Assembly (NCBI GenBank): GCA_033675265.1
Contig: JAUJYZ010001525.1
Span: 62,001-126,000, forward strand
Direction of reading: 5' to 3'
DNA: 64,000 bases
Origin: Actinostola sp. cb2023
Taxonomy: Eukaryota; Cnidaria; Anthozoa; Actiniaria; Actinostolidae
Below, piece after piece: positions 57,818 to 64,000 of this stretch; position 1 is the stretch's first letter; every line of letters starts with the position of its first letter. The notes below the pieces were generated by a model. The model saw only the letters and a program-made list of their open reading frames with translations, was not told where the DNA came from and did not search any database. The translations under genes and the position numbers were made by a program.

Positions 57818-58322
57818 ACAATTCTCATACTCATTAATTATTCATGAGGTAACCAGCCAATCAAATGCGCAGAAGAATGCCACGTGATGTACCTTGAAAG
57901 TACAGAAAGTACTGGCGAGAGTAACTGGAAAATTTTTCCAGTAACTGGATATATTTTTCTCCAGTTACTGGAAAAATGTCCATGCAGTTACTCTCCCCAG
58001 TACTTATCATGAGGGACGATTAGAACTAATCGTCTCTCATGACTGTATATGAGTTCTTATCGGATCCCTCATATAACAATCATCGGGACCTTGGACAGAG
58101 TAGAGGCAATACCACTCTGTCCGAATTCGCTTTAATCTGAAAGCAGGCTCTACTCCATGCTACTCAAGAGTCCAACACATGTGGGATACGATGTCCTCGA
58201 CTCTGCTGCGCATGAGCAGAACATATGCAAAGACTGGAATTCTTACTTTTCCGGGCTAAAATCGTGGAACTCTTTATTTATTGCCTTTAGGTCATTGCAT
58301 GTAATAATTAATGAGTATGAGA
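57818..58322. mobile_element. MITE with TCATACTCATTAATTATT ends, copy 1
   Basis: ATTCTCATACTCATTAATTA near 57820 and TAATTAATGAGTATGAGAAG near 58300-58322 are inverted. Internal palindromes include CCAGTAACTGGA and CTCATGA words. The sequence after the right end (CCTCGGACTGGAAAGCCCGT, about 58363-58382) also recurs in a second copy at 62640-62870, so the family extends beyond these ends. Confidence 0.7.
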
Positions 58323-58638
58323 AGTCGTTCCAAAGCCTTGAATTCGAACTTGACGGGCTTGCCTCGGACTGGAAAGCCCGTCTAGTCCTCATTCTCTGCT
58401 TTGAAACAGTACATCAAATACAAAAAGGTATACGTAGTCTGGTTTACTTTTAAGCATTTATAGTAATACACGCTTGCCGTGTCTTTGTTCTCTGTTAAAA
58501 ACACGCGGGATATGTTGGGAGAACAAAGAAAATGTTGGAAATCACCGTAGGCGAGTGATTTTCAACATTTTCTGCGTGCCACAATTTTTTTGTGGCATTT
58601 CTCTGTACCATTGATTGATCGTGCTTTTGTCCGTCTTT

Positions 58639-59094
58639 TAAAGTGTATATGACACGAATTTTTTTCTTTTGAAAATCGATTACATATGAAGTGAATAGTG
58701 GGATGGTTCAGTATTTTGTGATTTGAGCTTCGCATTGGCGAGTTATAATGGATTGAAATCGTGATATGCTAATTCGGTGACGTCAGAGTGGGTTTTTCCG
58801 TAACTTATTTATACTTTTCCAAGCAGCACTCTTTTCTGAAATAGAAAAACAAAATTAACATCATGTATATCAATTGTAGAAAACTTTTTTCCAGATTAAA
58901 AAATAATTTGCACAATGGTGCTTTTGTATAATAAATTAAACCCACTCTAACGTCACCGAATTAGCATATCACGATTTCAAACCTTTATAACTCGCCAATG
59001 CGAAGCTCAAATCACAAAATACTGAACCATCTCACTATTCACTTCATATGTAATCGATTTTCAAAAGAAAAAATTTCGTGTCATATACACTTTA
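58639..59094. mobile_element. MITE with about 155-bp inverted repeats
   Basis: TAAAGTGTATATGACACGAA to AGAGTGGGTTT at the left is mirrored by AACCCACTCTAACGTCACCG to CACTTTA at the right. The arms are over 90% alike by eye. The 456-bp element has no ORF. It lies 215 bp before the terminal FANCG-like exon. Confidence 0.9.
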
Positions 59095-59308
59095 GCGATA
59101 AATCAGAGCATTCACAATTGTTTTATGTTTCCATTTAAACATATATTATTCAACATAAGCATTTGCTCCAAAAGCCCAAGGCTTTTCTAGGGAACTCACA
59201 CATGCTACAAAGATCGGTAACAATGACATATATTCGTAGCACGCTCAGCGTTCTTTGCAAAGTGAATCAGCTATTTGTTTCTAATGTATTGTACTTTGCG
59301 TCTTTTAG

Positions 59309-59396
59309 GAGTGGTGGAAACACACATTTACCTTTTCTCTTTCAAATGACAGACAAGGAATTACAAGAGATGGACCAGCAGTACCTTCAAATATGA
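59309..59396 (+). CDS. FANCG: FANCG-like terminal exon I
   Basis: The acceptor is ACTTTGCGTCTTTTAG|GAG. One base completes the Arg codon left by exon H, then SGGNTHLPFLFQMTDKELQE, MDQQYLQI and TGA. The phase match to exon H is exact. The short acidic amphipathic tail (F-L-F-Q-M-T-D-K-E-L-Q-E-M) resembles the human end (S-D-R-D-A-F-L-E-E-F). The coding end is about as far after the last TPR as in human. Confidence 0.72.
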
Positions 59397-59490
59397 CATA
59401 TGGGTGCATGTGTTACATAACACTAACGCATGGCGTAACTGATGACAACATCATACGTATAACCTTGTCACAATCACTATTTAAACGTTG

Positions 59491-59690
59491 AACACCAACT
59501 GTACAAACGTGGTGGCCGTAGGGCGTGGTTAGGTTATACCCTGTATAAACCAATAAGCGTACCAGACGTTTAAGTAGTCACAGTCACGATTTAACCATCT
59601 GGAAATAAAACACCAACTGTACAAACGTGGTGGCCGTAGGACTTGGTTAGGTTATACCCTGTATAAACCAATAAGCGTATCAGAGCAATT
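59491..59690. repeat. 118-bp tandem duplication after the FANCG-like stop
   Basis: AACACCAACTGTACAAACGT, GGTGGCCGTAGG and TTATACCCTGTATAAACCAA recur with period 118 (59491 and 59609). If the 3' UTR reaches the AATAAA signals, this duplication is transcribed. Confidence 0.85.
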
Positions 59691-59719
59691 ATGAGACAGT
59701 TATAAACTGACACAATAAA
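59604..59719 (+). terminator. FANCG: Candidate polyadenylation signals for the FANCG-like gene
   Basis: AATAAA occurs at 59604-59609 and 59714-59719, 208 and 318 bp after the stop. These are the first two good matches downstream. Signal use cannot be shown from sequence. Confidence 0.4.
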
Positions 59720-60280
59720 ACAAACGATTCATAGATATAGTTGTATATAGATGTTATCATATAGAATTGCTCGTATTCTGACAAAAGCTTAATTAATGTT
59801 TCATTCCCAAAATCCTCTTAGTCAGAGTGACTATGTCATGTGTCAGGATATTACCGCTTTCCCAGATATCCCTTGCGGTCTCAGCTTCAATGTTCTATGA
59901 TTTTGAACCCGACAACGATTCTTCAATTTAGTGTATACAAAGTCTTGTCTCTTGTTTTAATCGATCACAGTTAGCTGGTTTGTCGTGTAGTACAGAATTT
60001 TAAAATCTCTTATAAAGTAAAGCTAGTACGACACAAGCCAAGTCGTTCTTGGTTTCAGAATTTATTCGGCTGAACTGATTATTACACGGATAGCGTTTTT
60101 TCTCTTATTTTCTACACATATATCTTTAAAAACTTGTTGTGTGTTTCCCTATTTACGTTAGAAGTATTTTTCTCTCATATTTTAGTGTGGTTTCTTTTCC
60201 AATGAACAGCCGCAACAACATTCTAACACTCATGGTCGAAACCGGTTTGTGAAACCGCGCGCGCGGTAGTATATTCATAA
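59720..60280. other. Intergenic; partial relative of the MITE at 2612
   Basis: CCTTGCGGTCTCAGCTTC and ACCCGACAACGATT (about 59866-59922) match the right end of the 2612-2900 MITE in the same order. No gene is seen. Confidence 0.55.
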
Positions 60281-60491
60281 TTTAAGATTTGCAAAACCTA
60301 CGACGGCGACGTCAACCGGAAGTGTAAATAACTTCTGTTCTGGATTTCGTACATTAGAGATTTAGTCCAAGCCTAAGCCTGTGAGGTTACTTCATCCACA
60401 AGAAATACCAACTATGAAGGTATGAAACTCCGAACAGAAGTTATTGACACTTCCGGTTGACGTCGCCGTCGTAGGTTTTGCAAATCTTAAA
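60281..60491. mobile_element. MITE with about 58-bp inverted repeats
   Basis: TTTAAGATTTGCAAAACCTA, CGACGGCGACGTCAACCGGA and AGTGT-AATAACTTCTGTTC are mirrored exactly in order at 60434-60491. The loop is about 95 bp. Confidence 0.9.
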
Positions 60492-60961
60492 CTCAGGAAC
60501 AGGAGGGAAATTTGCACGAGCATGCGTTTGGCCGCTGAGCCGTAATGGCTTGATCGCGGTAATCAATAACAGGAAAGTCCGTTTCAATACCAGAAATTGC
60601 CCCAAAATTACTCAAAAAAACTTCATAAACTATCCAACTTTATTTCTAAGCATTTATTTTTAAGATTTTAGGTTTCCAAACTCTCCTATAATTTCTTTTG
60701 AAGCGAAGCGATAAATTACACAGGCACTCCAAAAGGTAAATATAGGCTAAGGACCGTTGATACAACACTACAATTGAGATTTTTGAATATTTCCCCATTT
60801 TTTAGATGAAAAGCAAGTGCACACATTTAAAATATGTCTGATAAACTTGCAATATTTATAGTAATACCATGATCACCTCGGTTTTCATTGTTCCACGAGG
60901 GACATTTAACATCGAACATCCCTCGCGAAAGCTCTAAGTCGAGCATCGCTCATGCATAGTA
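60492..60961. other. No recognisable feature
   Basis: A/T-rich. A 61-codon open segment (60478-60663) overlaps the MITE end and is not convincing. Confidence 0.45.
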
Positions 60962-61125
60962 ATGAGGGAAATTTAGACTAAATCTCCCTCATGAATACAA
61001 TCATGAGGGAAATTTAGACTAAATGTCCCTCATGAATACAATCATGAGGGAAATTTAGACTAAATGTCCCTCATGATTATATTCATGAGGGACATTTAGA
61101 CTAAATATCCTCATTACTATGCATG
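60962..61125. repeat. Palindromic 41-bp tandem repeat, four copies
   Basis: Each unit is an inverted repeat: ATGAGGGAAATTTAGAC then TAAATGTCCCTCATGA, starting at 60962, 61003, 61044 and 61085. The preceding 60 bp (GAGGGACATTTAACATCGAA, CCCTCG) and following bases (TCCTCATTACTATGCATGAG against GCTCATGCATAGTAATGAG) form an outer inverted repeat. Confidence 0.9.
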
Positions 61126-61697
61126 AGGATGCAAGTCAGTCAGGTGTACACACAATCATTGGGACCCAAGAGCAAACCGAATAGTACTTTAATAATCGCT
61201 CCTCTACTTATGATGACTCGAGCATTCAAGACGTGTGGGATGTGTGAAGCTCAAAATACAACATCGTTAACGCATGCGCAATAGAAGGAAATGCACAAAA
61301 GTCGAATTCAAAGGATATTTTATTAGACCTATTTCTGTTATTTGTTCACACAATGAAATATTATATTAGTTGGCACTTTCCTCTTTTTCTGTATGTGCTT
61401 TTTAGTGTTTTGAGGAACCGTATTCTCCCTTACTTGCTCCACTTCGTCATCTCTCATAAAAGTAAACCGACCTTCCGCCATTTCTGATCTGTTTACCTTC
61501 AGGTACTCCTTACTATAACTAATTTATACTCTTTTATTGTGTAAATGAAACAAAGATGTGCAACATGAAGCATTCCCCAGAGTACAGTCTAATCAATTAA
61601 GACTCTTTCACAAAACACTATAATATATTCTCCTTTGCGCCGGTTAACTCAAGCCTGTATTTTTGTCCATTTCTTCGGTGATCATGGTATTACAAAC

Positions 61698-61853
61698 TAA
61701 TACCATGGCATCTTCGGGATATTAGTGATTAAATGTCCCTCAGCCTCGGGAAGTTTAGTAAAAGTCCCTCGCCCGGTGGCTCGGGACTTCCACTAAACTT
61801 CCCTCGGCTTCGGGGACATTTAATCACTAATATCCCTCAGTGCCATGGTATTA
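61698..61853. mobile_element. Palindromic MITE, 156 bp
   Basis: TAATACCATGGCATCTTCGG and GATATTAGTGATTAAATGTC at the left are mirrored at the right end (GACATTTAATCACTAATATC, GCCATGGTATTA). Inner arms with GGGAAGTTTAGT continue to a short GCCCGGTGGCTCGGG-like centre. Confidence 0.9.
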
Positions 61854-61860
61854 CTTATAA

Positions 61861-62416
61861 TTATAATATGACCTAAGAAAATCCTGCAATTCGATTGGCT
61901 GAGAGGAGTGGTATTTCAGCGTAATAGTGGTATTTCAAGCTCTCAGGAGTGGTATCACCATGGTAACCATTGTTTGAGCACCGAGCATGACATTCAAATC
62001 CAAGATGGCGGATAAACCCGACAGAGTTTTTCTCGCTAAAAAAGCTGAAATATACCTAGAAACAAATCTCAAGAACAACAAATTGAAAAAGTACATCAAC
62101 ATGGATATATTGTTGACAAATCAGGAAGGTTTTCTTTGGCTAAGACTGCAAAAATCAGCGAGAAACGATCGACTGTTGATCGTGCTAAAGTAAAGGTTTT
62201 CCTGCTTTAGATCGAGAAGTGAATTAAGAATTATTGCTGAAAAAGGTAAAAATAAAGCTTTAGAAACCTCTTGTTTCTGTTTTCTTCATTTGTTATCTAA
62301 TTTATGAACGTTTTTCTATGAAAATAATTTACTTGAGAGCATTTTCCATTAGTTCATGGTAAAACTACAGACAAACTCGGATCGAAATTGCAGTATTTTC
62401 TTAGGTCATATTATAA
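61861..62416. mobile_element. Non-autonomous element with 33-bp inverted repeats and a short ORF
   Basis: TTATAATATGACCTAAGAAA and ATCCTGCAATTCG at the left match the reverse complement of 62384-62416 with one or two differences. Inside, a 68-codon frame (61987-62193) starts MTFKSKMADKPDRVFLAKK and has LETNLKNNKLKKYINMDILL. The MADKPDR start is of a style I associate with recombinase-like transposon proteins of cnidarians, but the match is weak and the frame soon ends. Confidence 0.65.
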
Positions 62417-62421
62417 ACATT

Positions 62422-62582
62422 TAATAGCATGTTTTGTACGTGATATTTGGGATAAATACCACTCGTGATATTTCAAAATTGTCACAAATTTCACTCGCCG
62501 GAGGCTCGTGAAATTTTGTTAACAATTTTGAAATATCACTCGTGGTATTTATCCCAAATATCACTACAAACCATGCTATTAC
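62422..62582. mobile_element. Near-perfect hairpin MITE, 161 bp
   Basis: TAATAGCATG, GTGATATTTGGGATAAATAC and GTGATATTTCAAAATTGT are mirrored at 62522-62582. The loop is about 40 bp. It directly follows the preceding element with only 5 bp between. Confidence 0.9.
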
Positions 62583-62639
62583 CTATACTAATTTCTTGGG
62601 AGATCGTTGATAGATTTCAAACAGTAAAGGAAAACATGT

Positions 62640-62870
62640 TCTCAAACTCATTAATTATTCATGAAGTAACCAGCCAATCCGGTGCATCAAATCCGGTCAC
62701 ATGATGGACCTGGAAACCCCGGAAGTCCGCTCAAGAATACTTTGAAATGATTTCAAAGTCCAAGGACTTTGAAATGATGGATTTCAAAGTCCAAGGAGTT
62801 TGAAATCATTCGCCTCGGACTGGAAACCCCGTCTAGTCCTCATTCTCGGCTTTGAAACATTACTTCAAAA
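62640..62870. repeat. Second copy of the 57818-58415 family
   Basis: CTCATTAATTATTCATGAAG and TAACCAGCCAATC at the left, and CCTCGGACTGGAAACCCCGT then CTAGTCCTCATTCTC at the right, match 57826-57860 and 58363-58405. The middle is replaced by a palindromic run of TTTGAAATGAT and CAAAGTCCAAGGA words. Confidence 0.8.
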
Positions 62871-64000
62871 ATCGAGTAAAAAATATGTCATATTCCATAC
62901 ACATAGTTAATTCACTTATAAACCTCAGCCGATCTCAGTGATATGTTATGTTCTACAACTAGTAACTGTGGAGTTATAAAAGATACGAAGACATTGTGAG
63001 AACACATGCAATTTCAAACAGTTTTTTTTGGGGGGGGAGCAAAGTTATGTTAAATATGCATTTGGGCTCAACATGCCGAAGAAATCGGTCAAAAACACAA
63101 TCTTCCCCATTTTTGCCAATCAAAACTATTTTAGATAGCTTTTTAGACAGGATAGCTTTTAAGACTCTATTCTATGAACGTTTCGTCTTCGATCTTCATC
63201 AAAGCTGTATATTCAAGTCACTATCACATGTGTACTTATCGTCGTCCCTACTTATGTAGAAGAGTTTCTTCAGTGCTTGCAAGAATTAAACGCGAAACCA
63301 TTGCTGGTAAATACCAAGACGCCATTTTGTCAACACAGGGATGTTCGCTTGCAGTGATAATAAAGTGCTAATAGAACAATCTATGATAAATTGAAATATC
63401 TAAGTCTTCGTATATGGCCTCTGGTGGCAGTGAAGTCCAATGTCAGCCTTGGAAGTAGCAATAAAACCGTTTTAAAATCCTAAAGTCGAAGCTTCGCTTG
63501 AACTCACAACTGGTCGCGCATGCGTGTAGCAAAATTCCCTCCTGCTGGTTGGCACATCGTTGGCACATGAATGACAAAAGCTGAAGTATCGATTATGCAA
63601 ATAGGTACTTTGAAATCTGAATCCTAACGCATGTGCAGAAAAAATGTATACATGCTCTTTCTCATTACATAGCACATAATCCTTTGCGCCTTGGGGGGTA
63701 ATACAAAAGAAACTCTGTCAACCATGTAATTATGTAACACCATTTTCTTTTGTATTACCCCCCCCCCTCCCCAAAAAAGAATACTAAGGATGAGATGAGA
63801 CTTTATATAAAGTTTCATCCTCATTAGATTAGTATTCTTTATATATAAAGAATACTAATAAGCAGTGCATAAAGGTACATGCACGTGATGGATTTCGTCC
63901 TTCTGATTGGACGAATTGCTCATTAGCGTCGAGTTTATCATAGTAAACGAGAACGAGTAGTCTTAATTGTTTTAGCATAAACCATCCAGTAGGTCAGTAA
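62871..64000. other. Intergenic, small inverted repeats only
   Basis: GGGGGGTAATACAAAAGAAA (about 63693-63712) and TTTCTTTTGTATTACCCCCC (about 63746-63765) form one hairpin. AGAATACTAAGGATGAGATG to TTAGTATTCTTTATATATAA (63778-63862) forms another. A partial copy of the 28925 repeat lies at about 63600-63660. No gene is recognised. Confidence 0.5.

Larger units (their letters stand above)
2335..59396 (+). other. FANCG: FANCG-like gene (C-terminal half), nine exons over 57 kb
   Basis: Nine open segments, each with a 3' acceptor AG and a 5' donor GT, join without breaking the reading frame and end at a TGA (59394-59396). The product is alpha-helical and TPR-like. Its motif order follows human FANCG as I remember it: a TPR with a GC(C/H)..K.G turn, then LG..AE..SLE.L...AL, then a C-terminal repeat with C-K-x-D, A-x-I-x-x-x-L and L..L...D.A, then a short acidic tail. 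FANCG (XRCC9) is a TPR scaffold of the nuclear Fanconi anaemia core complex, which promotes FANCD2-FANCI ubiquitination at DNA crosslinks. The visible exons total about 1,070 nt (about 355 residues), against roughly 380 for the matching part of the 622-residue human protein. Two stretches are unaccounted for: after the third exon, and after the fourth. The 5' exons lie before the window. An unrelated TPR protein is the alternative. Confidence 0.72.

Noticed and set aside
63624..63824. Minus-strand 66-codon ORF with a glycine run
   Set aside because: It crosses a hairpin and a poly-C tract and has no recognisable motif.

Overview
The window is non-bacterial animal DNA, most likely from a marine invertebrate and probably an anthozoan cnidarian (coral or sea anemone). 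It has small phased exons with GT-AG junctions, very long introns, many palindromic non-autonomous DNA transposons, two tyrosine-recombinase retrotransposons and a BEL/Pao fragment. The taxon is an inference from this content; no sequence here fixes the species. I see no CRISPR array, rRNA or tRNA.

One host gene can be followed through almost the whole window, on the + strand. Nine phase-compatible exons (2335-2468, 3343-3489, 4796-4947, 24399-24543, 53296-53381, 53646-53731, 53882-53978, 54732-54864, 59309-59396) encode a TPR-type protein. Its motif order matches the C-terminal half of FANCG (XRCC9), the TPR scaffold of the Fanconi anaemia core complex. The gene starts before position 1 and its stop codon is at 59394-59396. 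Two segments expected from human FANCG are not found, so one or two exons are probably still hidden in the two largest introns.

Nearly everything else sits inside the introns of this gene. Five tandem arrays total about 23.6 kb: a G/T-rich ~40-bp minisatellite (1-2250), TCC/TTC/ATC microsatellites (3617-4755), a 29-bp satellite of about 14 kb (10194-24245), a 25-bp minisatellite (31515-32008) and a 14-bp satellite of about 5.7 kb (43226-48962). The 29-bp satellite starts at the last base of a Ngaro/DIRS-like retrotransposon (about 5830-10193). That element has a diagnostic split direct repeat at its 3' end.

A second element of the same class (36078-39749) keeps SAP-like, gag, RT, RNase H and tyrosine recombinase regions but is broken by frameshifts and a deletion. 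Other mobile pieces are a recombinase C-terminus (27196-27543), a LINE RT fragment (28337-28712), a degenerate BEL/Pao pol on the minus strand (50110-51515), a PIF/Harbinger element with a MADF-like ORF and TAA target duplication (41226-41788), and more than a dozen palindromic MITEs.

The most unusual features are the load of satellite DNA inside a single DNA-repair gene, the coding-compatible structure of the 29-bp array (all three minus-strand frames are open and encode one 29-residue cycle), its higher-order modules, and the CpG-transition pattern of its variants.
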